A DNA stretch of 28,812 nt, from positions 1 through 28,812 of the forward strand of contig DXYE01000025.1 of assembly GCA_019415985.1 (NCBI GenBank), given 5' to 3'. This DNA comes from Clostridiales bacterium. GTDB taxonomy: Bacteria; Bacillota; Clostridia; Oscillospirales; CAG-272. The notes below the pieces were generated by a model, which searched no databases, had not been told where the DNA came from, and saw only the letters and a program-made list of their open reading frames with translations. Numbering within the stretch: position 1 is the first letter of the stretch; each line of letters opens with the position of its first letter. The translations under genes were made by a program, and so were the position numbers. This document shows, in pieces, positions 8,635 through 16,451 of the stretch.

Positions 8635-8880
8635 TTAATATTTGAATAAAATAGAATCTATATCCATCATCAGCATAATAATTAAATATTGCAATGAAAA
8701 TTTAAAATTTTGTTTCGCCATTAGGAGAGAGTAATATTTCCACTTACCAATAAGATAATCGGATAAACCAAAAATAGAAGCTTCTTTTAATACTCCTTTT
8801 CCCACAAGAGTTCCCCAATATGCTTCTGCTCACCGTTTCTCTGGAATCTGAGTAATTTGCAAATAATAGTTGTCTTTCAT
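8635..8880 (-). pseudogene. Short protein of unknown function with an in-frame stop
   Basis: From ATG 8880 the frame reads MKDNYYLQITQIPEKR, then one TGA, then continues in the same frame as AEAYWGTLVGKGVLKEAS and LSDYLIGKWKYYSLL, ending at 8635, about 80 codons in all. The start overlaps the stop of the preceding remnant as ATGA, a normal translational coupling, so these were probably consecutive genes of one operon. I do not recognise the family. The last third (from about FSLQYLII) may already be out of frame or eroded. If the TGA were CGA or TGG, this would be an intact small protein. Confidence 0.45.
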
Positions 8881-9002
8881 TTTGTCACCAGGACAGCTTT
8901 ACTCCAATAAACATAACACAATGTAAGTGTTACGAAAACCATACTTATGATTCCGCCCAATATTAATGGCACGGTGTTTCATGTAAGCAATGAAGCGATT
9001 TT
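8877..9002 (-). pseudogene. C-terminal tail of a lost membrane protein
   Basis: In the frame ending at 8877 the sequence reads NTVPLILGGIISMVF then VTLTLCYVYWSKA before the stop, one clear transmembrane segment with a short basic tail. One TGA lies just upstream (probably a former TGG) and another at 9003-9005. Everything earlier in this gene is missing, and the radical SAM remnant abuts it directly in the same frame, which suggests an internal deletion joined two genes. A transporter permease is one possibility, but one helix is too little to tell. Confidence 0.4.
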
Positions 9003-9345
9003 TCAAGGAACTTTACAACGATAATTATATTTATATTGCTCTATTGGTAATACAATAAGACGCAATATATTTCTGGAATTAACCTCCAAAAAGAGTGCTG
9101 CTTGATTCTGTTTTACGTCCAGGTCATTTGTTACAAGAATTCCTTTATGTATTAAACCCGCAATTATTAGATCGCTTTCATCTGGTCAACCAATCTGTCA
9201 GATTGCTGAAGTATTTTTTAACTTTTAGTGCATTTTCTCTACTTACTCTACAAGCCGTTGATAATCCGCTCATAGCATTGTAAAGGATTAATGCCTCCTC
9301 ATCATCGAGAATAAAGCTAAACATGGATAACTTGTATATGAACAT
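9003..9345 (-). pseudogene. N-terminal remnant of a radical SAM/SPASM peptide maturase
   Basis: From ATG 9345 the minus strand reads MFIYKLSMFSFILDDEEAL, LILYNAMSGLSTACRVSREN and so on to a stop at 9178. After a shift of frame it continues as DLIIAGLIHKGILVTNDLD and LRLIVLPIEQYKYNYRCK to a stop at 9003. This matches the usual start of radical SAM maturases of ribosomal peptides: a short YKLSxFN/ILYN domain, a helix pair, then L-x-L-I-I-L-P-T-E-Q-C-N-F-R-C at the start of the CxxxCxxC radical SAM motif. Here the match stops at the cluster motif, whose cysteines are mostly lost, and about 300 residues of the catalytic and SPASM domains are gone. It is therefore a dead fragment. Confidence 0.6.
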
Positions 9346-9459
9346 CCCCCTTTTTTGAATATTTTCAACGATACAAACAACTGACTTCCTACTCTCAACA
9401 AACAACAATAACATCACCTTGCACTGTCCACAAAAAATCAATCCGGAATTCCGTGAAGA

Positions 9460-9851
9460 TTACTTTTGTTTCAAATTAGAGAAGAGTTTGCTTTGGGTGT
9501 AGGTATAATATTCAAAAGCAGCGTCTGTGAAAGCTTCAAGGAGCGTTTTTTCCAGTCGTATTGCGCTCCTGTATCTTATCAGCAGCTTTTGGCAGAATGC
9601 TTCTGTCACAGGTAACCCAGGCCTTATTCAGAAGATTGTACAGCAATTCAAGATTGTCCGAGTTTTCCCCGTACCGCTGAATAATCTCCGCCATACCGCC
9701 GTCTTCCCATTACAGCTTTTCCATGATCCAGAACATATCGTTTCGGATTCTCTTCCGGTGCTCATATAGAATGTAGGCGCCTCTCGCCGCGTATGGAAGC
9801 AGCGCCCTCATCTCCTCGTCGCTTCCAGTAACAAGCTCCTCTAATTTCCTT
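9460..9851 (-). pseudogene. Broken gene fragment of unknown family
   Basis: The minus strand here is richer in GC than its surroundings and shows clear coding character. From about 9851 it reads LEELVTGSDEEMRALLPYAA and YILYEHRKRIRNDMFWIMEK, hits one TAA, continues in frame as WEDGGMAEIIQRYGENSDN and LLYNLLNKAWVTCDRSILPK, then needs a shift at an A-rich run near 9540 to finish as TLLEAFTDAAFEYYTYTQSK and a stop at 9460. The 5' end is cut by a stop at about 9852. I do not recognise the family; the composition is that of a helical soluble protein. Base composition differs from the AT-rich remnants next to it, so it may have a separate origin. Confidence 0.45.
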
Positions 9852-10241
9852 TATTGTATTGAATTATTACTAAAATAGTGGGATTGCGCCAAATATAGTC
9901 GTAATACAAAACAGGGATATTGGTATGCCCGAATCATTCAAATGGCACAAACAGGAGTTTGAAATGAAAACGGGATGCCGCTGAAACACCATTCCATTTG
10001 CTTTGGTTCATAGAATTATTCAATTTGAGATAGGCGTTGCCGCAAAGATTTGCACATGATATCACGATGCTTACCATATATTTCACTGTGACTTTAAGTT
10101 CATTTTCAATATCATTAAATAATGCAGAATTAAGAAGCTCCCTTCCAAGCAAAACTTTGTGTGTTTAAAAGAAAAGTTATTACTCATCACAACTCGTCTT
10201 TTATACCCCCTGTGCCATTACATGAAATATGATATATAAGA

Positions 10242-10271
10242 AAAGAGAGCCATATTACCATGGCTCTCTTT
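10242..10271 (-). terminator. 12-bp perfect hairpin, terminator-like
   Basis: AAAGAGAGCCAT (10242-10253) and ATGGCTCTCTTT (10260-10271) pair perfectly around a 6-base loop. On the minus strand the stem is followed by a T-rich tail (TTCTTATAT). It would have ended a minus-strand transcript arriving from 10300 onward, though no intact gene is now placed to use it. Confidence 0.55.
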
Positions 10272-10344
10272 ACAAAGATTCTTATATGCCTTTCTCTGTC
10301 GGTTATTTTAAGTAAATTTTTCGTAAGGCTACGATGACCAGAGA

Positions 10345-10374
10345 CCCAAAATGCACTGCAATTTGGGCTTTTTT
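10345..10374 (+). terminator. Orphan plus-strand terminator
   Basis: CCCAAA-A-TGC-ACT-GCA-A-TTTGGG folds into a hairpin with one A-A mismatch, followed by C and six T. It is a convincing rho-independent terminator, but no plus-strand gene lies upstream, so it marks either a lost gene or a small RNA. Confidence 0.65.
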
Positions 10375-10865
10375 AGTGTTAACACCATTTTTATTAGGGT
10401 TTCATTTGCTTAACATTTGCAAATATTATAAGGATACTGTTTAAACGGGCCCGTCCGCCGCACGTCTGCAATGTTAGCTGCGCAGCCAAATTCGATACAT
10501 CCCTCCATTCTCCAATATCTTTTCATATCCTCAATATTTCTGAAATGGACTTGCCCGGCGCCCCTTCACAGAGGAATTTTCCGCCTTATTGGTCGTTCCT
10601 GCTGTATCATTTGCATGCGTCAACATATTTTCGGGTTATATTATGAGGTTTTTACATATCAAGCACCCGTGCTTTTGTCGTGATGAAAGGTTTTCTTACT
10701 ACGGATCCATATCCCGCTTCAGCGAAGCTGAAACGTATTCAGCAACACTGAAATATAGTTTGTCCGTGCCGAAACGGCTGCGGCGTTTGCATCAAATCTT
10801 TCTTAATGTAGCAGTCTTTTTCGCAGATATGGCGTACGAAAAGATATTTCAACCAAATATCTGTT

Positions 10866-12194
10866 TTAATCGCTTATTTTCCATGCCATAATTTCGCCAT
10901 AGGACATCCCTCTCCGCATGATTTCGTCCAATTTTTCGGCGGCAATATTCTCTCCCCAGGCCACGATTCCCACGATCGCCTTACTCTGAAAAAAGTATAC
11001 TTCCTTTTTACGCTCTCTCGGATAATCAAACACAACGTGAAGGTCGCTCTTTGCATCGGAAAGATCTCCCAATGCATATAATGATGTATTCAATCCCTGG
11101 AAGAATACGGGATACTCCTTTCTTTGATATACGACCTTACCGCCGGCCGCGTTGATACCAGCTACTCTGCCCTGATCAGCCGCTTCCTGCCATAACGCAT
11201 CGTTTCGTTCCTCATACTCCGCACAGTCTCCGCATGCGTATACCCCCTCCGAACTTGTTTCCATATATGCATTGACCTTTACGGCACGGTTGACAGAAAT
11301 GCCGGCTGACTCTGCCAACGCAGTACGCGGTCGGATACCACAGGAAATGATCACCAGATCCGCTTCATACTGTCTTCCATCCGCCAGTTTGACTCCGCTT
11401 ACATGTCCGTTTTCTTCTATCAATCGATCAATACTTATACCAGTGACGATTTCGATGCCCGCTCTTTCGGCAGCCGCTTCCAGTTCTCGGCTGGTGTCCT
11501 CATCCAATTGACGTCCCATAAGGCGCTGGCCCGCCTCCAATACAGTGACATACATACCCGCCTGCTTCAAGCTCCACGCAGCTTCCAAGCCGAGTACGCC
11601 TCCGCCGATGACAACAGCGCACCTGCGCTGTGAAGACTCGATAAAAAGCCTGATTTTTTTGATATCTTGAATGGTTCTGATCGTTTGAACGCCCGTAAGC
11701 TCACTGCCATCGAAAGGAGGAGTAAAGCTTTCCGCCCCCAAGGCGTAGATGCATCTGTCATATTGGATAACCGTGCCGTCATCCAAACAAACCTCCCGCC
11801 TGTCAGCATTCAAACCAGCAATGTGTTTACCCGAGAGGAGCTGGATATTCTTATCCTTATACCAGTTTTCTGAATGTACAGCTAAGTCTTCCGGTTTCCA
11901 CTGCATATGAAGCTGCTTTGTCAAGGCGGGACGGCGATAAGGCAAGACCTCCTCCTCTTCCAAAACAATGATACAGCCTGTCTCATCCTGCTCACGTACC
12001 GCCTCGGCTGCGCTGATGCCCGCGACGCCGCCGCCTAGTATCAAATATACATTGTCGGTATTCGTTTTCTCGTTATCCGACGCTTTCATCTCTACAAAAG
12101 CAAAATTTTCCGGGCCTGCAAAACAGATCGGGCACTGTTCCAGCCCCTCTTCAAATTCCGCTCCGCATATCAGGCATTTCACCATGCGTTTCAC
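10866..12194 (-). CDS. FAD-dependent NAD(P)H oxidoreductase with an N-terminal rubredoxin-like domain
   Basis: Soluble flavoprotein of the pyridine nucleotide-disulfide oxidoreductase class. Residues 1-30 hold CLIC (7-10) and CPIC (21-24), a rubredoxin-like iron- or zinc-binding knuckle shorter than free rubredoxin. Then come the FAD-binding LILGGGVAGISAAEAV, the NAD(P)-binding VIGGGVLGLEAAWSL, and the second FAD motif GVYACGDCAEY. This layout is close to NADH:rubredoxin oxidoreductases and nitrite reductase-like enzymes of anaerobes, which move electrons to rubredoxin and onward to oxygen or peroxide scavenging; the actual partner is not visible here. GTG 12194 is chosen because AAAGGAG lies about 10 bases upstream; ATG 12185 is the alternative. 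It follows dut by 105 bases and is likely co-transcribed with it. Confidence 0.8.
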   Translation of the reverse strand: MKRMVKCLICGAEFEEGLEQCPICFAGPENFAFVEMKASDNEKTNTDNVYLILGGGVAGISAAEAVREQDETGCIIVLEEEEVLPYRRPALTKQLHMQWKPEDLAVHSENWYKDKNIQLLSGKHIAGLNADRREVCLDDGTVIQYDRCIYALGAESFTPPFDGSELTGVQTIRTIQDIKKIRLFIESSQRRCAVVIGGGVLGLEAAWSLKQAGMYVTVLEAGQRLMGRQLDEDTSRELEAAAERAGIEIVTGISIDRLIEENGHVSGVKLADGRQYEADLVIISCGIRPRTALAESAGISVNRAVKVNAYMETSSEGVYACGDCAEYEERNDALWQEAADQGRVAGINAAGGKVVYQRKEYPVFFQGLNTSLYALGDLSDAKSDLHVVFDYPRERKKEVYFFQSKAIVGIVAWGENIAAEKLDEIMRRGMSYGEIMAWKISD

Positions 12195-12299
12195 TTCCAG
12201 CACTCTCCTTTCATACTGTTTATCTCTTTCGCGGTATGTTTTCGTTGATATAAATTTCAGGTCTGACGCCACTGACACAGCCTGTCAGTTGAATCGATC

Positions 12300-12803
12300 T
12301 TATAACCTGCGGCCTGTGCTTCCCAACCCGCCCAAGCGCACGCCGTCGGCTTCATCATCCACGGTTATACCGAACTCCACAAAAATCCCTTGTGCAAAGG
12401 CATCACCTTTGCGCAGATTCAGCGTTTTGTCATCATGCGTATCATTCGTCATCTTAATGAATATATGTCCCTCGTTTTCCGCGCCATAGTAGTCCGCGTC
12501 AACGATGCCCACCGTATTGTCCATTTGGAGACGGTACTTAAATCCGAGACCGCTGCGCGGATAGATCTGAAGCGCCCAGCCCTCTTTCATTCTCACCCGG
12601 ATTCCTGTCGGCACTTTTATGCTTTGCGCCGGCATCAGTGTCAGATCACAGGGCAGAAAAAAATCGTATCCTGCTGAGCCTTTTGTAGCACGGCATGGAA
12701 GGCGCAGTGCATCATACGCCGCGTGCCCGTCCTCTATCAGCGACTTGCTGTCCTGTATAAATCTTTCTCTTGTTACCTTTTGAAATTCCGCTATCCGTTT
12801 CAT
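12300..12803 (-). CDS. dut: dUTP diphosphatase (trimeric dUTPase)
   Basis: Hydrolyses dUTP to dUMP and pyrophosphate, keeping uracil out of DNA and feeding dTMP synthesis. All five family motifs are present in order in the 167 residues: SAGYDF (43-48), PRSGLGFKY (82-90), GIVDADYYG (99-107), GDAFAQG (133-139) and RLGGLGSTGR (156-165), the last being the flexible tail that closes over the active site. About 35 residues precede motif 1, a longer start than in the shortest dUTPases. ATG 12803 is chosen because it overlaps the TGA of the preceding small ORF as ATGA and has GAGAGG 9 bases upstream; ATG 12812 in the same frame has that site directly against it. Confidence 0.93.
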   Translation of the reverse strand: MKRIAEFQKVTRERFIQDSKSLIEDGHAAYDALRLPCRATKGSAGYDFFLPCDLTLMPAQSIKVPTGIRVRMKEGWALQIYPRSGLGFKYRLQMDNTVGIVDADYYGAENEGHIFIKMTNDTHDDKTLNLRKGDAFAQGIFVEFGITVDDEADGVRLGGLGSTGRRL

Positions 12804-12919
12804 ATTCTCCATCCTCTCGAAGATCGGTTTTCATATCCCCAAAGAAACGCCGCTATACGCCAGGAAAGCTGATAGACTGTTCTGACTACCTGCGCCCAGC
12901 GCATTCCCAATGGAATCAT
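12800..12919 (-). CDS. 39-residue Trp-rich small ORF translationally coupled to dut
   Basis: Too short for routine gene finding. From ATG 12919 it encodes 39 residues starting MIPLGMRWAQVVRTVY, with tryptophans at 8, 20, 27 and 37, a hydrophobic centre (LSWRIAAFLWGY) and a basic tail. Its TGA overlaps the dut ATG as ATGA, and AAAGGA lies about 11 bases before its own start. The candidate promoter at 12968-12996 stands just upstream. It may be a small membrane-associated peptide or a leader peptide that sets dut translation. The family is unknown to me. Confidence 0.5.
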   Translation of the reverse strand: MIPLGMRWAQVVRTVYQLSWRIAAFLWGYENRSSRGWRI

Positions 12920-12967
12920 GATATACGGAATCCTTTGCTCTTTTGGGATACGTTTCCTGTCCTTCTA

Positions 12968-12996
12968 ATTATATCCTGCCGCCATGCAAAAAGCAA
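12968..12996 (-). promoter_or_regulatory. Candidate promoter of the small ORF-dut-oxidoreductase unit
   Basis: On the minus strand TTGCTT (12991-12996) and TATAAT (12968-12973) are 17 bases apart. The start point would fall about 40 bases before the small ORF at 12919. Confidence 0.6.
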
Positions 12997-13111
12997 GCCT
13001 ATTTTTCATCTGTTTCAGGCTTTAGCTTAACAACCGCGTCGTAGACAAAATGTCTTGCCAATACCTTTTCCTTCCCCGCCAAACGAATCGGCATCAAACC
13101 AGCCGCAATAG

Positions 13112-13156
13112 AGCCCGACCGACCGCTGTTAAAGACGGCCGGTCGGGCTTTGTTTA
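13112..13156. terminator. Strong GC-rich hairpin, probable terminator
   Basis: AGCCCGACCG (13112-13121) pairs with CGGTCGGGCT (13140-13149), with three more pairs after a mismatch. The T-rich tail (TTGTTT) is on the plus strand side; the minus side has none. It lies just after the 32-residue ORF on the minus strand and may insulate it from the dut promoter. Confidence 0.55.
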
Positions 13157-13170
13157 GTCTGTTATCCCTG

Positions 13171-13269
13171 TCATTTTCGTCTGTTTGGCAATCGGTCCGC
13201 CACCGCGAGCCTGAGAATGATCCCGGCTGCACACAGGATAAATACACCTAAAACTATGATCTGCTTCAT
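13171..13269 (-). CDS. 32-residue single-pass membrane peptide
   Basis: A tiny gene with a textbook ribosome site: AAAGGAGGG lies 9 bases before ATG 13269. It encodes MKQIIVLGVFILCAAGIILR followed by a short charged tail ending RLPNRRK, that is one transmembrane helix with a positive C-terminus. The codon pattern and the hairpin directly downstream support a real transcript. I do not recognise the family; toxins of type I systems, transporter helper peptides and stress peptides share this shape. Its place after the ABC permease on the same strand is compatible with a link to the transporter, but a 200-base gap separates them. Confidence 0.55.
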   Translation of the reverse strand: MKQIIVLGVFILCAAGIILRLAVADRLPNRRK

Positions 13270-13471
13270 TCGATTCTTCCCTCCTTTATTGTAATCTTAA
13301 GCCGATGTATCAATACTTTGAAATATTTAGACCTCTCTGTCTATCGTAAAAGTGGCCTACTGTACACAATATTCGCAAATTTTCATGCAGTGCATGGAAA
13401 TAATCATCCGATTTATGTTTAAAACATATGCCACTAGATCCCCTTCTATTCAAAGCGGGCATACGGTTTGT

Positions 13472-15538
13472 TCAGGGATTTTCAAGCCATTCCGGCACAG
13501 AATTCCATAAAAAGCTCGTAATGGTTACCGTGCCCGAATCCTCCTGCATATCTATTTCATTGTCCTGATATAACCAATCAAAAAAGCCCCATTCAATCTC
13601 TACCTGGTACCGCGAATCTCTCAGGGTATACGGTGTTGTTTGCTGTTCCTCGAAATAAACCGTTGTGGACAGAGACGAAAGATGCGGGATTATTTCCTGT
13701 ATTTCCGCTACATCTTTGATGACCCACTTTTCTCCGGAGGAGCTATCATATACCGTGATCTGACGCACCGCCTGCAACATAGACTTCATGCGGGACGTCC
13801 AAGTCCATCCCTTTTGTTCCTTGTTTATATGCTCCGTCAATACCCGCAGAAGATTCTCGCTGTCCTGAAAAACAGGTATAATATTACCGTCGCACCGCAA
13901 TATACCAATCAGCGTCCCCTGCATGGCCTGACCGCCCTTTTCCCTGAAATCCGTTCGACAGGCATCCAGTATTTGGATGAATTCTTCCTTTGTGGCTCTG
14001 AATCCACGGCTTTCCGACCATGCCCAGGTGACACTCATATATTGGCCTGAATCCGGCATAGTCAGCAGATCGTCATAAAACGGAGCTAGGTATCGTTCCG
14101 CAAAGTCATCCAGTGACACAACCTCCTGTATGATCTCCCGATACCACTCCTCCGGCATCTGCTGCATGTCGTACATTTTCGCTATCGGAAAACCGATATT
14201 GGTGTGGTATACGATGCTGTCACCTCTATAGTAGTGATATGCGCCCTCCTCCTTGTCCGATTTTGTCTTTTCAAGCGCACGCAGTCGGTCACAGATCAGT
14301 GCGACCACGCTGCTGTCATCAATCATCACACCATCTGCATAAGATCGTCCGAGTCTCAATTCGATCTCTCCGACAGCAGAGGCTCTTGGTACAAATGTCG
14401 CCAGACCAAATACATCAAAATATACTGCATTGGAAAATAAAAGGACGGCGGCTGTAAAAACAGCACAGGCGCGAATGCCCGTAAACATCATTTTTGCGTT
14501 TCGGTTCAGGACCGTATTCAGCAGCATAAACGAAAGAAAAACGCCGCACACGAGTCCGAACAAAAGCCAGAGGTAAGCAGACACCGAGTTTTCGACCCAG
14601 GCATCGCTGCCGAGAGCGTAAAAGAAGATGCCTATTCCAAGGGCTGCGGGAATCATAATAAGATACTTAACCCATGTTCGAACCCCGTTAAAGACTACCG
14701 GCTGCCCGGAACATTCGCTGCGTCGTATGCGATAGCAGAGAAACGCCGCCGCAATCAATATCAGGCCGATGATCGCAGCCCGCAGATAACTGGAGACCGG
14801 CGGCGAATACCCTACATCTGTGCACATCGTAAAAAACGTTGAGAGGCGCCTGAAAATATCAATCGAAAGATAATAATCCGCGTTCAATGTACCGGCAAAA
14901 ACCAACAGCATTCCGGCGACAGAAAGATACAGTGCCGGTACAATCCCAAGCAAAAAGACCGTCATGAAAAAGTGCATGGGGCCTGAACCGCAGAGCATAC
15001 CGGAAAACAGCGAGACGCCGAAGAAGAAAAGATAATATACAAGCATAAGTCCGCTCAAATCCAAAAAGCCTTCCCATACGGATGCGGAGCCATTGGGCAG
15101 AGAGGTTCCCGCTGTCAGCAGGACCAGCGACAGCACAGCCAAGGTACCGAGCCACGCCAGAATCTGTAGCGCCAAGCTGACCATGGTATTGGTCATAAGC
15201 CAACAGGTTCGCTTGACCGGCAGACTGTGATAAAAATTCGTGCTGTCCCCGTGATACAGGAATCGTATGACGGCTACGCCGCTGAAAAATCCTGCAAAAA
15301 CCGCATAGATCAGAACAAATATATTTGTAGTGGAAAAGTAAGCGTACAATGTCTCCGGATTCTTCATCAACAGCATGCCGGCAACCGGAAACGCAAAGAA
15401 TAGGATGAGAAAATACATCAGCCCTGTCGGCCACTGCCGCTGCAGCTGATGCCGAAAGATCCCGATATCGAAAATGTCAGAAAGCTTGGCCGTGCCGTAT
15501 TTTGTTTCCTGTTCAACCGATAACGGCTTTGAAGTCAT
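13472..15538 (-). CDS. ABC transporter permease with a large extracytoplasmic/C-terminal domain
   Basis: Membrane subunit of the ABC exporter encoded with the ATPase upstream. The 688-residue protein begins with a short cytoplasmic part (IFDIGIFRHQLQRQWP), followed by about ten membrane segments in its first 350 residues in ABC-2 style, including FLYHGDSTNFYHSLPVKR between the second and third. About 300 hydrophilic residues follow, including the EIELRLGRSYADG region and several short tyrosine/aspartate-rich strands. Proteins of this kind accompany YtrA-type regulators and are often linked to cell envelope stress or peptide defence; the substrate here is unknown. ATG 15538 is preceded by GGAGGGGAAGGG. 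Its start lies within the last codons of the ATPase gene, so translation is coupled. Confidence 0.8.
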   Translation of the reverse strand: MTSKPLSVEQETKYGTAKLSDIFDIGIFRHQLQRQWPTGLMYFLILFFAFPVAGMLLMKNPETLYAYFSTTNIFVLIYAVFAGFFSGVAVIRFLYHGDSTNFYHSLPVKRTCWLMTNTMVSLALQILAWLGTLAVLSLVLLTAGTSLPNGSASVWEGFLDLSGLMLVYYLFFFGVSLFSGMLCGSGPMHFFMTVFLLGIVPALYLSVAGMLLVFAGTLNADYYLSIDIFRRLSTFFTMCTDVGYSPPVSSYLRAAIIGLILIAAAFLCYRIRRSECSGQPVVFNGVRTWVKYLIMIPAALGIGIFFYALGSDAWVENSVSAYLWLLFGLVCGVFLSFMLLNTVLNRNAKMMFTGIRACAVFTAAVLLFSNAVYFDVFGLATFVPRASAVGEIELRLGRSYADGVMIDDSSVVALICDRLRALEKTKSDKEEGAYHYYRGDSIVYHTNIGFPIAKMYDMQQMPEEWYREIIQEVVSLDDFAERYLAPFYDDLLTMPDSGQYMSVTWAWSESRGFRATKEEFIQILDACRTDFREKGGQAMQGTLIGILRCDGNIIPVFQDSENLLRVLTEHINKEQKGWTWTSRMKSMLQAVRQITVYDSSSGEKWVIKDVAEIQEIIPHLSSLSTTVYFEEQQTTPYTLRDSRYQVEIEWGFFDWLYQDNEIDMQEDSGTVTITSFLWNSVPEWLENP

Positions 15539-16451
15539 ATCCCTTCCCCTCCATTTCACTGATGAAAATTTCCTCCAGCGTCAGCGGCATCATTTCATAA
15601 AAGACGGGATTCTCCGCACGGATCTTCTCTTCAACTTTCTCCCGTGAACCGCGAAGAATAAGAATCTGCACGCTCCCTCTGCGCTGAGACTGTACGATCT
15701 CCAGCCCGTCAGGCACCCCGCCGGTACCTGAAAAGACAACCTGAATCTTATGCAGATCGCCTTTCATTGCGTCCACTTCCCTGTCAAACAGGATACCGCC
15801 CCTGTGCAGAAGCCCAACCCTATCACAGATATCCTCCAGCTCCCTTAAGTTATGTGATGCGATAACCGGTGTCATACGTTTCTCCGCGACCTCTGCCGCC
15901 AACAGACCTTTGACAAACTGACGCATGACCGGGTCCAGCCCGTCAAAGGTTTCATCGCACAGGAGATACCGCGGCTGAGCCGAAAGCGCGAGTAAAATGG
16001 AGGCCTGCTTTTTCATCCCCTTGGAAAAGGTATTGAGCTTACGTTCAGGATCCAAATGAAAAGCAGACAAAAGCTGGCGATATTTTTCCATGTCGAAACG
16101 TTTATATACTGTACGATAAAATTGCGCCATATCGGATACGGTTGCATGCGGTAAAAAATACTGATCGTCGGATAAATAAACGATCTCCTGCTTCAGCCGG
16201 GTATTTTCCCATATTTCCTCTTCAGGATCTTCACCGTAATATACCTGACCCTCGTCGGGTTTATAGATTCCGCACATAATCCGAAGAAGTGTGGATTTTC
16301 CGGCGCCGTTGGAGCCTACCAGACCAAAAATTGATCCCTGACGGATTACTGCGCTGACATCGTCCAGCGAACGTATTTTATCAAAATTCTTTGTGATGTG
16401 CCGTATTTTTATCATTTCTGAATCGAAACAGCCGGATTGCCGCTCTGTCAT
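15513..16451 (-). CDS. ABC transporter ATP-binding protein
   Basis: Cytoplasmic ATPase that powers the permease encoded next. Motifs in the 312 residues: Walker A GSNGAGKS (46-53), signature FSKGM (142-146) in place of the classical LSGGQ, Walker B ending LLCDET (catalytic Glu 167; most relatives have DEP here), D-loop GLD, and the switch histidine in ASHNL (His 200). The C-terminal 90 residues form an accessory domain typical of the YtrB/BcrA-like exporters. ATG 16451 has GGAGG only three bases away, with another GGAGGAGG further upstream; a later ATG at 16415 lacks any site. A 360-base gap separates it from the GntR gene, unusual for this operon type. Confidence 0.9.
   Translation of the reverse strand: MTERQSGCFDSEMIKIRHITKNFDKIRSLDDVSAVIRQGSIFGLVGSNGAGKSTLLRIMCGIYKPDEGQVYYGEDPEEEIWENTRLKQEIVYLSDDQYFLPHATVSDMAQFYRTVYKRFDMEKYRQLLSAFHLDPERKLNTFSKGMKKQASILLALSAQPRYLLCDETFDGLDPVMRQFVKGLLAAEVAEKRMTPVIASHNLRELEDICDRVGLLHRGGILFDREVDAMKGDLHKIQVVFSGTGGVPDGLEIVQSQRRGSVQILILRGSREKVEEKIRAENPVFYEMMPLTLEEIFISEMEGKGYDFKAVIG

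Larger units (their letters stand above)
9852..10865. other. Non-coding stretch without a recognisable gene
   Basis: About 1 kb between the broken fragment and the flavoprotein gene. A minus-strand open frame (9934-10152, MLGRELLNSALFNDIENELK onward) has partly coding-like composition but matches nothing I know. The rest holds two hairpins (listed separately) and no open frame with a ribosome site. It may be the eroded flank of the remnants at 8149-9851. Confidence 0.5.

Noticed and set aside
9934..10152. 72-codon minus-strand ORF
   Set aside because: No ribosome site and no recognisable family; kept only as a note in the non-coding stretch.
7994..10865. Insertion sequence or prophage as the cause of the gene-poor stretch
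   Set aside because: No transposase, integrase or terminal inverted repeats could be identified; the remnants look like in-place decay.
10471..10891. Two plus-strand open frames of 70 and 100 codons
   Set aside because: Composition is not coding-like, neither has a ribosome site, and one runs into the end of the flavoprotein gene on the other strand.
12999..13094. Minus-strand ORF of 31 codons (MPIRLAGKEKVLARHF onward) with sensible composition
   Set aside because: It has no ribosome site, starts just after the GC-rich hairpin, and ends against the dut promoter. It may be a gene tail but cannot be supported as a gene.
14859..15434. 191-codon minus-strand frame inside the ABC permease gene
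   Set aside because: It is a shadow frame of the permease, which has clear membrane segments in the main frame.
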